A DNA stretch of 64,000 bases from Clytia hemisphaerica (GCA_902728285.1 CACVBU010001141.1:620001-684000), one strand, 5' to 3'; shown: positions 1 through 11,511, numbered from the stretch's first letter. Numbers and translations are program-made. Notes: generated by a model not told the origin, from the sequence alone.

Positions 1-49
1 TCTTTGTTTTAACTTTTTTAAGTTCTTTTAGGTTTTTAATACAGTACCT

Positions 50-225
50 ACAGTTGACTCTCGCTAATTCGAACTCGAAAGGGGAATCTTATTATTTTGT
101 TCGAATTACAGAGAGATTCGAATTATAGAAAGTATTATAAAGAGGGTTTCTTCTTGACGGGGACTGGAAACAAATTCGAATTATAGAAAAATTCAAGTAA
201 TAAGTTCGAGTAAACGAGACTGAAT
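50..225. repeat. TACAGT...AATTCGAAC interspersed repeat, copy 1
   Basis: Begins TACAGTTGACTCTCGCTAAT and contains many TTCGAA/TTCGAAT words in both orientations. Similar starts occur at 4158 and 38484, with a related inverted copy near 2900-2999 and a shorter piece near 61472. The TA-CAGT ends and TTCGAA-rich subterminal sequence resemble pogo/Tigger-like non-autonomous elements; this assignment is tentative. Confidence 0.45.
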
Positions 226-272
226 TGAGCTGAACAAACCTTCATTTATTCATTATTCATTATTCTTTATAG

Positions 273-1312
273 GAGCGACAAAAGTTCGTTGGTCACGCGT
301 TGTCATTGGAAAGTTATCTTTTGAAACCGGTCCAACGAATCCTGAAATATCATCTACTGTTTAGGGTACGTTTACTTTTGCAAAGTTCCCTCCTTACTGT
401 CTTGTTATTATCACTGGTAAAAGTTAAAACCCTATCCTTTCCCCGGATCGGGTACAATACTTTCAGAAATAACTTTAGAAAGTACTGATTTTAACAGACT
501 TTAAACCCCTTTTAGGTTTTTAAGTAAAGAAACTAAGCGTGTTAAAATCATCGTAAAAACATTAAAACCTGAAAATTTCAAAAAACAAAGCATTAGATTA
601 GCCCAAATTTGCTGGTTCTTATAAGAAAACCATACCAAAGATTCCAAAAATGGTACTTGATGCCTCTCTGCTTGATGCTCAGCAATTAAGAGAAGGATCA
701 AGGGTAAGTGGAGAAATCCAGGGAGAAAGAGTGGCGCCCTCCCCTACCTTCGGGTAGATAGCTATCGAAAGAGGAGCCTTCGGGTCGCCTCCGACTGCGG
801 TCGCAGACTTACTATAAGAAAAAGGGTGTATTCCACTTAAATAATATCTTTGCCATTTTGACTCTTCCCTTCATATGGTCTTTATAGACTTTTTGTGTTA
901 ATTTTTGCAAATTTTCTTCTAGGATATTCTGAAGAGATACGAAGGAAGTGAAGACGGTTATGACATAATCAATGTAAGTGTTATCCCCAAATATGTGCCT
1001 CTGAAATGTTCAAAATACTCGAAACACACTTCCCAAAAATAAGCAAAATGGTAAAGTTTTTACCTTCTTTCGGAACAGACCGCGACAAAAGGTTTTCTTG
1101 AAACTAATATAGGCTATGGAATTATTTTCTTTCCCGAATGTTTCTAAATGTTTCCTTTGGTGACCAAACATCAATGACTTTCATATTTTCACCTTTGACA
1201 GACTGCTGTTCTGGCAATGACTGATGTAGCTGAATATATCAACGAAATGAAACGATTGCATGAAAACGCAGTCAAAGTACAAGAAATTCTCAACAATGTC
1301 GTCTACATTGAT
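273..1312 (+). CDS. Exons encoding the C-terminal half of the DH domain
   Basis: Three exons (273-365, 923-973, 1202-1312), all in phase 0. The first encodes LSLESYLLKPVQRILKYHLL, the conserved Dbl helix that contacts the GTPase. The second encodes DILKRYEGSEDGYDIIN. The third encodes AMTDVAEYINEMKRLHENA, the final DH helix. Acceptors are TTTATAG, TTCTAG and TTGACAG; donors are GTACGT, GTAAGT and GTAAGA. Upstream DH sequence is not in the window. Confidence 0.88.
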
Positions 1313-4300
1313 GTAAGATACCACTTTTCAAATTGTTCTTGTTTGAATGTGAAACTGAACAATCCAACCGAACAATTCACCGAAAAAAAGACATCATAAA
1401 AGCAACTTCTAGAATATTAAATTCAAATTTGTATTTCTCGTTTGGATCAAGTCTTTGGCCAAGGGAAATCATCTTTTTCGTGCGAACTAATACCAGTACT
1501 TTCACATGTATCAGGTGAAGACTGGGCCTTTATTCTTATTCATGATATGCACCATTGCAATGTCTTCTGACATTACATCACGGACCCAATAGCTGATTGG
1601 TAAAATCAGTCAATACGTCACTTTCAACCAATCAGCTGTCGGCAATGGTGCATATCATGCATTAATTAACCTATTAAGGCTACATAGAATCATTTCTAAA
1701 ATACCATATTTGGATTTTTATTGTTTCAGGTACCAATAGATGTATACGCTACTGGTCGCTTAGTACTAGAAGTAAGTATGTCTCCTTTACCATCTCCTTG
1801 AGTGGAAATTTGTAAGGGTTTTTTATGCAAATATTTACTTTATAGAGGCAAGTCTTTTTCAAAAATCAATTTTTACCAACGAGATTGTTTTTGTGAGAAT
1901 GCTGTAAGTACAGCAAAATGGCGTTGCTGAAAACTCCTCATGACTACACTATACGATAAATTAGGATTGCACTCTAATGGTTGTAATGAGTGACCCTGAC
2001 TCTATAAGATTGTACTTTATTCACTTTTAGAATTCATTTAAAGTTCAAGGGGCACGCAGTGATCGAATCATGTACTTATTTGAAAAACTTTTGCTGATCT
2101 GTAAGAAACGAGAAGATCAACTACTTCTCTTTAAAGAAAAAATCGAGGTATGTTTTGTTGTCGTTTTTTGACGTGGTTGCTTCGTGACTTCCAGCAATAA
2201 AATTATCTTATTGGAGAAAAAGGAGAACTCCTTGCAAAACTTTAAAACCGTAAATGACTTTAAGTAACGAAACTTTCTTCGGGTTGGTAGAATAAGCTTC
2301 TACCAGATGGAAGCATCCATTGAAAAGTAGATAAAATAATGAAATCGCTGCCATAGTCGCGAATTATAGTGGGGACTGTACTCTACTAAATTTGCACGAA
2401 TGCACGAAATCATTCAAAAGAACCCGAGTTTTAATGTTCTTTAGTATGATATTTTCAACATTTTTTTTTTCTTTTTCATAGTGCTGCAACATGATGCTTG
2501 TAGAATCTATTGCCAAAGATCCCTTAGGTTTTCAAATTATGCGATTCGATAACCGCAAAGTCAACTATACTATCATTGTAAGAATCTAGAACTTTTTCTT
2601 TCGTAATATTCCCAACATGATTTTTTCGATTTCATGCTGACATAAGAAATGAAGAATGACTTTTCGCTATGTGATATTCCTAAGAAAAATGTTTATTTCT
2701 AAGATTCTGAACAGATGGAGAGAGTAAATCAGCTTCCATGAAATTAATAGCCGAAAAAATTCTGTTTTGTCCTTCATTCCATTCCCCGTCAGGTTTATAG
2801 TTATAGGATAGAAACTTGAAGATACAATTGAGTCTCCATATCCATATTAACGAGTACGTTAAGCATACCAGAGCAAGTAGTCTAGTCTTTCAATTGTCAA
2901 ACTTCCGTGAATCAATCTCAACAACTCGACTTCCTCATAACTCGAACAAACTCACGTTCCCCAGTTCGTGTACGAGTTACAGAGACTCCACTTAATCAAG
3001 TTTATACATCAATGCAGTTTTTAAACCAATCAAGTGTTTCATTTCAGGCCAAAACAACAGACATAAAGAAAGAATGGGTTAAAGAGCTAAAACGATTGAT
3101 CTTGGAAAATCACGCTGCTGTCATCCCTCAAACGGTAATTCAAGCACACTATATTCAAACTCAAATTCATTTAAAAAATTTTTCGATGTAATTTTTTGGA
3201 CTCGTTTATCCAAATTATTCACATCTCTTTGTTATCACATTTTAGGCAAGACAAGCTATTTTGGGAGAAGAAAAAGCGAAAAGCAAATACAACTCTCGTA
3301 AGTTTAAATGGTTAAAATTTAGCAATCTAGCAAATTGTTAAAATCTTAAAGAATTGGTTCGCACAATAATCTCTTGTTTCTTCATTTTGTTCTTCGTTCA
3401 TTCGGAACGAACAAAGTCCGAAATATGTCGGAAAAAATTGAATAATCAACAATGAACCATTCATTCATTCATTCAATTATATATAAAAGTAACTGCATTC
3501 TGTTCCCCGGTCAACAGATCTTCATTCATTCATTCATTCATTCTTTTTAGTACAATTCCATGCATTGGATGACACTGTAATGACGAACGTTCGTAATTTG
3601 AACAAGAAGCCCGTCTTGAAGAGTCCGATGAGCAGTAAAGAAAATCATCTACCCATGGTCGGCTCAAAGAGGGTATTGATTTGAGCTTAAACATTGATAT
3701 ATGACTACTTTGCTCGCTTTTTTTTTTCAAAAACAAACCAAAAGTACACCTAGAAACAATTATTCTGCTAACAGTGATATCTGCATTGTTTTTTTGCCAT
3801 AAATAACTAGCCCACTCACTATAACCTCTTGTTCACTTTTATTTTCAGGAGAGCAACGAAAAAGAGACATTCTCGCCCAAACGCCCACTTAACGCCAAAG
3901 CTAAAGAATATTTAACCGACAAGAAGACAACAAACCGCCTCACCCAATCAGGATCCGCCCTTACCACTCAACCTCAATCTCCTGAAAAGGTTGGTCATGC
4001 TGAAATCTCAAATTTCTGGAATGTGTTCAAACCAAGATTTTGTTCAGAAGACAGACCTAGATCATCTTCAAATAATGTTTAATTTTTCAAAGAGGGTTGG
4101 TGATCACATATATGTATTTTTGACACTCTGATAGTCAAAGTTATCCTGCAATTGTAGTACAGTGGGCTCGCGCTAATTCGAACTTCCAATATTCGAATCT
4201 TTCTGTAATTCGAACTAATTCTCAGCGCCCTCCACAAGAAAACCCTCGTAAAACGCAAAATCTTTCTGTATTTCGAACCAATTAAACGGGGTTTCGAGTT

Positions 4301-7300
4301 CGAATTGGCGAATGTTATGTTATGAAAAATTGGATACTACAGTTGCAGTCATTGCAGTATTTCCTTGAATGAGTGATCTTCAGAGAAGTATAAATCATGA
4401 TCAATAAAAGTTTCTAAACATAATCGTCATAACACTTAAAACCATCCACACGCATATACACATCGGTTAACACGTACATTAAATAATATACGCTAATTGA
4501 ATCTGGTGTATCTGTTTGTTTAGATGGTATCTTATTCGTGGAATGAAAAAGTTTCTCCGAGAGTGTCTTGGTGGCATCTGCCTGACATCTAGAAATGAAA
4601 CAACTTTTAACACTTTTATAATAGTTTAAAGCTAATTGTAATCTATGTAATATATGACTGTATTTAATAAACAAGAAATAATAATTATAACGATAAACAA
4701 TAGTGATAAACTTATAATTTTAGTCACTCAAATCATTTTAATTTGTTAAACAACTTTAAAAACTTAACATATATCGATTGGAAGAACCAGTGTGATTAAT
4801 GTAAGTATCAAACATTATCCATTCCCTTCAAACCGATAAACTCTTTAAAGCGTTCTAAATATATTTAAATTTAAAAAAAGTTAAACTTAACTATATCTGA
4901 CTGAAATATGTTTTCAATCATGGAACAAATTCTCTCCATCATTTCTTTGTATTACAGTTGAGTTATTCTTGGAAAAATTAAGAGTCCAAACTGTCACATA
5001 AAAACGTTGATAACATTCAATTAGCGCTAGATAAACGTTCAAACAACGTTGTGTGCCAATTATTACCTATACTCAAACTCAGTCCTTTTGATTTTGCGCA
5101 GGAGAAGAAAGAGAAACTACCCAAATGGATGAAGCGCCATATCAAACAAAAGAACAGTCTTGATGGAACCGTCAACTTAGACACATCCACTGAAATGAGT
5201 ACTGAAGATTTGTACATACCTCAGACAGGGGTTGTAAAATCGAGAAGTTTAGAATCTCTCAAAGATGCTCTCAAAGATCAAGAACACGAGTCTAAGGTAT
5301 TTGTAGCAACTTTTCATCCATTCCTTAATCTGGACTTTCTACGATTGAAACCTCTGACTTCTTATGTTCAGAAATCTTCCCTCTCGCTCTTGGACGGAAT
5401 CCCGTCTCCGAGAAGAGCACTTTATGGATTTATTCTTTGTGAAAGCTTAATTACAGTTTTAAACTGTAAACTTTGCATTGAACACTGGACTTGCCACACC
5501 ACGCTTCTTTTTTTCAAAATTTAAAGACAGTCTAGCCTTTTCCATGCTCATTACATATGTGATAAATAAATATGAATGGTTTTCTCATCTATTGAATGGA
5601 GAAAATCTTAATGGAAGAAAATGAAAATTTTAAGCGTGTTCACCTCGTTTTTAAGGCTGGCTCCAACATCTTGAAAGACATTATCAATTACAATTTCGAC
5701 CAACAGATTGATGACGTAATACAAGACGTTCAACCAATGCAAACACTTGACGTGTTACCAATAGAAACCACAATGCATATTATGAGTAGACCAACATCCA
5801 GTGTTCTGACCAATACTGAAACAGTACAAGATGGTTCTGTCCTTACACCGACTAATATCGAACAATTGGAGATTCCAGACCCTGACCAACCTGTGACCAG
5901 AAGTTACGAATTCACAAGTGGTATTCGAATCACAAAATCGAATAGTCTTTCACTGCGCAAGAAAGGTGGTAGCGTAGATGATATACTCGCTTCCTCCTTT
6001 GAGAAAAAACATCAACGATGGAGCTCTATACCTAGCGACCCGTCTCGATTGGAGAGACTAGAACACAGACTATCGTTGCTAAGCGACGACCATGATGAAT
6101 CATCGAACACGTCAATCAAAAACATGGTTCGAAAAGTCAGCAATGCTTTCAATAGTTCGTTTCAAGCGTATGAGGATAGCCCGCGTTCACATTCGACCGC
6201 TGATTCTGACGTATCGCGTGATCTAGGAAAGTTGCTCGGTACTCCGGTCAAAACAGAACAACAAGAACATCATTCGAAGTTAAGTTTCCGGAGAAGCACT
6301 GGTGGTATTTTAGACAATATTACTGATGCTATGGACGAAAATATCGAACGAAATACTCGGTCACAATCTGATTGCGTAACGTATAAAACAGAAACGAATT
6401 TGCTGGAACCAACACAAAACGATCCAATCGAACAACAAGTCGAAAATATTGTTATCGATAGTAATAGCGATATCGAAGAAAAACCAATCGAAATTATCGA
6501 TAACCAATCGAAAAAAGACGATTCGAATGAAGATTTATCGAAACGTTGGTCGACTGATGTTGATCAAGTATTTGACGAAGTGAACGCTGATTTAGACAGC
6601 ATAGCGGATAGTATTGCGAGTGATACAGTAAAAAGTGATACAGAGGGTGCTGCAACTGAACCCACATACGAAGTCACTTCCGTCGGGATGGATATAGCGC
6701 ATAGAGCGGCTATCGTTGATCAAAGACTTAAAGAAGCCAATAATGTCGATACTGTTTTTTCACCAATGTCTACTAAGCGAGTTAATGTGGAAGTAAAACG
6801 TGTCGCTGATCGTATTAAAGAGTACAAACGGCTCGTTGACGCCGAGAAACGTCGGACATCGTGGCGCCGTCGTGAACCGAAATCAATGAACGAGATGATT
6901 GAAAGCCTTGAGACAATTAAATCGACAGACAATGGACTGACGCCGACGTATCAAAATATGCGACGTCGTTATCGATCATCTAGAGACTTTGAAGGGACCA
7001 GTATCACGTCTTCAACAGATCCAAGTCCTCGTAGCTCTTGTTCTTCTATTAAGAGATCATTATCAGAGAATTTTACATCGGTTTTAGAGAACAGTCAAAG
7101 TGAACCTGTGTCTTATTCGGTGACGCCAACAACCGAAGTTTCGTACACGTCAACTTTTGAACAATCTACAGACGTTGTCGATTCTGTTAAAACGATCACA
7201 GATTCCATACAAACATTGAATCATAAAAAAGACAAAGCTCTTGATAACGCTGAAGACATTACGTCACGCACTGAACGATATAAAAAAGCTCTAGAGAATT

Positions 7301-8496
7301 TTGATGCCCGAGCAAAAACATTAGACGAGGAAAAGAAAGCGAGACTCAAAGTGAATAACAATGCTCTTGAAGGAAGGACTCGATCGGAGAATTATGATGC
7401 GCGAACGCGTTTAGCTTCGGCCGGTGAAATGAAAATGGAACAAACTGTTATAGTACGCAGGCGATTAAAAACGACCGCTTCTGCCAATGTTGTTTGTCGT
7501 AACAGCGGCGATTGGACGCGTAAAGCTCAAACTTTATCACATCCAAAGCGCTCAGGAGCGATCAAAAGGATTCCTCGCGCGGACAGCGAAAGTAATGACG
7601 ACGAACAGAGTCAAGAAAACAAACCAAAGGTTGCCCAACCGCCAAAAGGTAACGATTCTTCTTCGACGGAAACGACTTCAAGTGACGAGAAAATAACAAC
7701 GAAAAGAGTCGTTAGTCGGAAAACTCATCATCGAAGCACATCGTTACCCCGACAAACGAAAAAACGACAAATCGGTAAAACTATTCACGAGGAAGTGGAT
7801 CGATCGAAATATATAAATCCAAGGCTTTCGTCGCGCTCGAACTCTGACGATAAAGAGCCGAAAATTATGACTACCCGACATCGCAACGAGAATATTAACA
7901 GCGACAATAAAACGGCGACCCTTCCGCGAGGTCGAAAACGAGAAACGATTAAAACCGAGAAAACCGATAAATCACCGAACACTCATCGAAGTGTATCGCT
8001 CCCTCGACGCGCACCTAATATGTCGCGTAAAAACTTACTACCACCAAAAGTCGATCCACCGACTGGCGAAAACAAAGAAAACGAAACCGATAAAGAAACT
8101 CGGGAAGAAAAATCGTCGTCTATTACAATTTGTCGGTCGCCCTCTATTCGGTGTATACAATCAAACCATGTCAATAACCGAATTAAAGACTACTTTGTTA
8201 ACTTACAAAAGTCAACAGAAGTATCGAGAAGTCGCCCAAATCTTGTCGTTATTGGGAATAGTTGTTCCGATTCGGATTGTGAGACGTCATCGACAGATGA
8301 TCGGGTTTCACCGGATGATGAACCTAACAACAATACAGTTGATCAACAACCCATTGATCAACAACCCATTGATCAACAACCCATTGATCAACAACCCATT
8401 GACCAACAACCCGAGGCTAAAGATCAAATTCTAAAAGGGACTGTAGCCTCTATGATACAACGCTATGGAAAGACCAACTACGTTTTTGATTTATAA
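273..8496 (+). CDS. PLEKHG1/2/3-type Rho guanine nucleotide exchange factor (5' end outside the window)
   Basis: Inferred exons: 273-365, 923-973, 1202-1312, 1730-1771, 2031-2147, 2482-2577, 3048-3134, 3246-3297, 3551-3672, 3849-3989, 5102-5296 and 5656-8496. Each is bounded by AG/GT and all phases agree, giving 1315 in-window residues and a TGA/TAA-type end at 8494-8496. The first exons carry the second half of a DH domain, including the family signature LLKPVQRILKYHLLF. PH-domain exons follow, then a long disordered tail. Wording and order match the PLEKHG1/2/3 subfamily, for example CCNMMLVES and LKRLILENHAAVIP. Members of this family activate Rho-type GTPases at the actin cytoskeleton. 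The N-terminus and the first DH helices lie left of base 1. Which vertebrate paralogue is closest cannot be told; an invertebrate single-copy homologue is likely. Confidence 0.9.
725..812. other. GC-rich hairpin-rich patch in an intron
   Basis: The stretch contains CCTACCTTCGGGTAG and GCGGTCGCAGAC-type short inverted repeats and two CCTTCGGGT words, in otherwise AT-rich intron. The TTCGGG words recall the AAAGCCCGAAGGG element family seen at 39761, 43787 and 60747. Confidence 0.3.
1541..1659. mobile_element. MITE-like inverted-repeat element in a PLEKHG intron
   Basis: CATGATATGCACCATTGC at 1541-1558 is matched by its exact reverse complement at 1642-1659. An inner imperfect pair (AGCTGATTGG / CCAATCAGCT) lies inside. 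The length is 119 bp and no target-site duplication was recognised. It is too short to code and lies within the intron between exons 1202-1312 and 1730-1771. Confidence 0.7.
1730..3297 (+). CDS. Exons encoding the PH domain
   Basis: Exons 1730-1771, 2031-2147, 2482-2577, 3048-3134 and 3246-3297. In order they read GRLVLE, then the strand/loop segment MYLFEKLLLICKKRED, then CCNMMLVESIAKDPLGF, then the C-terminal helix EWVKELKRLILENH, then ARQAILGEEKAKSKY. This is the PH domain that directly follows DH in Dbl GEFs and helps membrane targeting and exchange. The last of these exons ends in phase 1 and joins 3551-3672. Confidence 0.87.
2895..3000. repeat. TACAGT/TTCGAA family repeat, inverted copy
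   Basis: Contains CTCGAACAAACTCACG and ends CGAGTTACAGAGACTCCACT, the reverse complement of the AGTGGAGT(C/T)TC...AACTCG start seen at 38485. It lies just upstream of the PH exon 3048-3134. Confidence 0.4.
3458..3545. repeat. ATTC microsatellite clusters
   Basis: Two runs of the 4-base unit ATTC (around 3460-3477 and 3522-3543) flank about 45 bases. The second merges into the polypyrimidine tract of the acceptor at 3549-3550 used by exon 3551-3672. Confidence 0.75.
4158..4312. repeat. TACAGT...AATTCGAAC interspersed repeat, copy 2
   Basis: Begins TACAGTGGGCTCGCGCTAAT, has several TTCGAAC and TTTCTGTAATTCG words, and ends near GAATTGGCGAATG. It is the counterpart of the element at 50-225 and sits in the intron before exon 5102-5296. 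Confidence 0.45.
5656..8496 (+). CDS. Terminal exon of the PLEKHG-like gene: long disordered tail
   Basis: A 946-codon exon following the acceptor CTCGTTTTTAAG at 5644-5655. The frame is also open upstream to 5596, but the splice phase from 5296 supports entry at 5656. The product is low-complexity, rich in Ser, Thr, Asn, Asp and basic residues, with many RRxS/T-type stretches that could be phosphorylated and no recognised fold. At 8338-8411 a 15-bp unit encoding Asp-Gln-Gln-Pro-Ile is repeated about five times. The C-terminus is NYVFDL; the final F-D-L fits a class II PDZ ligand (hydrophobic at 0 and -2), which is inference only. Confidence 0.85.
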   Translation, partial: AGSNILKDIINYNFDQQIDDVIQDVQPMQTLDVLPIETTMHIMSRPTSSVLTNTETVQDGSVLTPTNIEQLEIPDPDQPVTRSYEFTSGIRITKSNSLSLRKKGGSVDDILASSFEKKHQRWSSIPSDPSRLERLEHRLSLLSDDHDESSNTSIKNMVRKVSNAFNSSFQAYEDSPRSHSTADSDVSRDLGKLLGTPVKTEQQEHHSKLSFRRSTGGILDNITDAMDENIERNTRSQSDCVTYKTETNLLEPTQNDPIEQQVENIVIDSNSDIEEKPIEIIDNQSKKDDSNEDLSKRWSTDVDQVFDEVNADLDSIADSIASDTVKSDTEGAATEPTYEVTSVGMDIAHRAAIVDQRLKEANNVDTVFSPMSTKRVNVEVKRVADRIKEYKRLVDAEKRRTSWRRREPKSMNEMIESLETIKSTDNGLTPTYQNMRRRYRSSRDFEGTSITSSTDPSPRSSCSSIKRSLSENFTSVLENSQSEPVSYSVTPTTEVSYTSTFEQSTDVVDSVKTITDSIQTLNHKKDKALDNAEDITSRTERYKKALENFDARAKTLDEEKKARLKVNNNALEGRTRSENYDARTRLASAGEMKMEQTVIVRRRLKTTASANVVCRNSGDWTRKAQTLSHPKRSGAIKRIPRADSESNDDEQSQENKPKVAQPPKGNDSSSTETTSSDEKITTKRVVSRKTHHRSTSLPRQTKKRQIGKTIHEEVDRSKYINPRLSSRSNSDDKEPKIMTTRHRNENINSDNKTATLPRGRKRETIKTEKTDKSPNTHRSVSLPRRAPNMSRKNLLPPKVDPPTGENKENETDKETREEKSSSITICRSPSIRCIQSNHVNNRIKDYFVNLQKSTEVSRSRPNLVVIGNSCSDSDCETSSTDDRVSPDDEPNNNTVDQQPIDQQPIDQQPIDQQPIDQQPEAKDQILKGTVASMIQRYGKTNYVFDL
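8338..8411 (+). repeat. In-frame 15-bp coding minisatellite (DQQPI x about 5)
   Basis: The unit GATCAACAACCCATT is repeated head to tail, nearly without change, near the end of the PLEKHG-like reading frame. The unit length is a multiple of three, so copy number can change without frameshift. Low divergence between units suggests recent slippage or unequal exchange. Confidence 0.9.
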
Positions 8497-8967
8497 TAAT
8501 TATCTTCCTCTCTCTCTACCTTACCTACCAACAGATTTTATTTATTTTGACATCTATTTTATGCTGTTTTTTAATGATTTTCGAGTTTTCTTTTATTTAT
8601 TACTTTTCTACTTTGCATTTTCATTTTAAAAAATTTTCAAATCTTTGCGAAGAAATGCCTCCTAGAACTTGAAAAAGAAAGTCGTAAATACCGATCTCTC
8701 ACTGTTTGACTATATTGGGCTTCCCATATAATAGGAAGCGTGTCCATTTTTTAAGTTGACTAGGCCGCCTTTTGGCTTTCAACTCTGCTTGACGACCTAC
8801 GATATCATAATGTTTTGAAATTTGAACGTTTGAAATTCTGAGGTAAAATAGAAAACAACATTGCGGACGAGTCGATTTCAAAACCGGATACACTTCTACG
8901 GGAACCTATCTAGTGTGTAAAGGAATACGACATCTGTGGTCGTAAATATAGAAGAATCTACCGAATG

Positions 8968-8973
8968 AATAAA
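8968..8973 (+). promoter_or_regulatory. Poly(A) signal of the PLEKHG-like gene
   Basis: AATAAA about 470 bases after the stop codon, followed within 30 bases by GT-rich sequence (TTGTTACCGTTGTGTTCC). It is the first canonical hexamer seen in the 3' flank on this strand. Confidence 0.55.
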
Positions 8974-10070
8974 CCTCTTCCAATTTGTTACCGTTGTGTT
9001 CCAGTTGTTTTTTCGTTTGAAGTGATTTTTTTTATTCTGGATTTCTAAGGATTTGAAACAAAACTGAACTATTTTTGCTACCTCAGATTTTGTATTTTAT
9101 CTACTTTTTGACGTGTTGATAATTTTTTCTATAATTTTTGTACGTAAATTGGACCTATTTTTGTATATATATTTCTTTTAAACTTATTTTCGTTCTTTTA
9201 AATAATTTCAATGAAGTGAATTTCAGCATGCGTTCTTCGTAGATTAATGTAATATTTAGTGAAGTCATCCGAATAAACCACCTCTTTTTCCTAACACGGA
9301 CCAGCAAATATTTCAAGTATTTTTGTTGATCTTTTAAAACTGACTGCACCACTGATATGATACACCAAATTGGTCCAGGGTGGTCAGTAAATAGAGGTCA
9401 AAAGTCCAGGATGTCAGTAAAATGAGGTCAAAAGTCCAGGGTGGTCCAGTGAAATAAGGTAAAAAAAATCCAAGGTGGTCAGTAGAATAAGGTTGAAAAT
9501 CCAGAGGGTTTTTGAATTTTGGACTCAAGATCCAAGTCTGACTTCACAAGTCGAATTTCACAGGCCCGGCCCCCACGCCATACACATGCCGCACTGTTTA
9601 AAGGTTTTCAGGATTCTTTAGATTTACTGTAAATTTGACCCATTAAGTACAACTGACATCATCATGAGAACTCTCAATTTTTTTTGCGGTTCTGTACAAG
9701 GGAGGTCCGATGTCTTGAAGTAGAGAAGCGCCACATATCCCGCTCTACTTTCACGCGAGCTTTCACGCTGAGAGAGCAGGGGCACTCATATGGTCCGGTC
9801 AACGGCATGTGCCGTCCTTAAGTAAGGGTAGGTTTTTCAAGACCCTCCAAATGCACTGTAAGTGTGTACTTTGGACAGATTTCACTACAAGGGTATACTT
9901 TTAGCTAGTATACACCGTAACGTAAGGGTGTGTTCGGGGACTGCTGAATTGCAAATCTGACAGTAAAAATCTGTTGTAACTTTCTGCACTGTAAGGGTCA
10001 TTGTAAAATGCATTTAAATGTTAATTAAGGCATGGAAATTTTGCATTGATATTGGTTTGAGTGTATCTCA
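8974..10070. other. Intergenic: local minisatellite and ACTGTAAGGGT motifs
   Basis: No gene seen. At 9365-9510 there is a degenerate 35-45 base repeat built on GTCCAGGGTGGTCAGTAAAA. At 9850-10000 the motif ACTGTAAGTGT/ACTGTAAGGGT recurs, the same motif repeated inside the element at 41366-41702, so this is probably a decayed member of that family. Confidence 0.5.
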
Positions 10071-10073
10071 CGT

Positions 10074-10451
10074 TTATCGTTCGTAATACACTCTGTGTGC
10101 ATTTGATAAAGATTTCCCGTATGGAAACCTCAACGATGAAGTATGATTAATAAAATAGCAACACTTCTCTGCTCGTCTCCGCATTTTTAAGGATCCTTTG
10201 TCAGTTTTCTTGTTTGTAGAGTATTTGACTTTTAAAGTTTCATTTGTTTCACTGACGTATCTTTTAACAAAATAATCGATATCATCCAAAGTTTGCAAGT
10301 TGCACAAAATATCAGCTGAATAACCATCGTTTTCACTAACATTTGTATTTGAAATTTCAAAATTACCATCTAAATATTCGCTAATAATATCTTTCAAATA
10401 TACTTGTTTGTTTCTCTTCTCAAGAACCTTATCAAACAACTCTAATATCAT
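10074..10451 (-). CDS. Unrecognised 125-codon open frame
   Basis: Open on the minus strand from an ATG at 10451 to a stop at 10074. The composition is protein-like (balanced Leu, Asp, Lys; a Lys/Arg-rich middle; one adjacent Cys pair in AEKCCYF). No domain is recognised. It lies next to the AGGTCTTGG repeat cluster and has no evident partner exons, so it could be a fragment of a transposon-carried gene or chance. Confidence 0.2.
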   Translation of the reverse strand: MILELFDKVLEKRNKQVYLKDIISEYLDGNFEISNTNVSENDGYSADILCNLQTLDDIDYFVKRYVSETNETLKVKYSTNKKTDKGSLKMRRRAEKCCYFINHTSSLRFPYGKSLSNAHRVYYER

Positions 10452-10524
10452 TTTTTAAAAACGTATAGAATTTTTTAGTCTTTCAAACAACTTGGTTTAT
10501 AATTTTTGTTGTACGTGCTATTTT

Positions 10525-11170
10525 CAGGTCTTGGTTGCGATCCGCTAAAATGAATCACTTCCGAAAATGGAGTAAAGTTATTCAGGTCTTGGTCCGTTAT
10601 TTCAGAGGTCTTGGGCCGGTAAATCATCCGAACGAGAAATAAATTCAGGTCTTGGTTCGCTAAATCAGGTCTTGGTTCGTTAATTTTATCGCGGAAAAAG
10701 TTTTTCAGGTGGTTCGAATCAACAGCCGAAGACTTGATTTAACGGCCGAAGACCTGATTTTAGCGAGTGACCGACTGAACACCTGATAGATAAGTTATTA
10801 GGGTCAGTTGAATTAGCTTGAACCACTTGGCAATTCATCAGGTGCGATTTTCCAGTGGTTAGTGCAGTGGTAACGGAGACGAAAGATCAGTCTAATTCGA
10901 GACGAGTTATTGGCATTAATTTTCATTATTTTTAATTTAAAATTTTTTTAACTTGATTTTTTTTCAATACTTTTTCCCATTGAAACATCATATAAAATTC
11001 TTGATTGAATTTATAAATAAATTTCCACAATTTATTTTCTCCAGGTCTTCGGCCGTTAAAAAAATATTCGACCACTGCATCCCCTGCATCAAGTTTTTGG
11101 TTTTTAATTCAGGTCTTCGACCGCTAAATCAGGTCTGCGGCCGCTAATTCAGGCCTGCGTCCGCTGACGG
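10525..11170. repeat. Cluster of a ~20-bp AGGTCTTGGTCCGCTAAAT repeat in both orientations
   Basis: The unit TCAGGTCTTGGTCCGCTAAA and variants (AGGTCTTCGGCCG, AGGTCTGCGGCCGC) occur about ten times. Plus orientation runs at 10525-10690, minus orientation at 10725-10765 (CGAAGACCTGATTT), and plus again at 11041-11165. The middle, 10800-11035, is AT-rich without the unit. Opposed repeat blocks suggest a decayed element with repetitive subterminal regions. Confidence 0.6.
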
Positions 11171-11511
11171 AAAAAAATCTGCGTCTCCCCTAGGCTGCTG
11201 ACATCCACTAACGGATTCGTGCTCCTTATAGACTATCATAGGTTTTGTAGAGGTCTGCGATTCAGACTGCGTCTTCCCTCTCTCCTCACCCGCACTCCAT
11301 CACCACAGCGGTTGTTTGAAAAATCTCAAATCAAAAAAGACAATGATAACAGACCCTCTACGGCAATGAATTTTGAAATTAGCCGTAGATATCGGGTCTG
11401 TGTATAGACCAATCCTACCAAGGATATTCGCTTCATATACTTCATTGTTCGTTGGCACGGTAGATACTGTACCGCCGCTGTAAAACTATACCGGATAGAT
11501 GGATAGATAAC

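Noticed and set aside
10700..10722. GGTTCGAATC resembling a tRNA B box
   Set aside because: No matching A box or cloverleaf around it; it belongs to the AGGTCTTGG repeat cluster. No tRNA or rRNA gene was recognised anywhere in the window.
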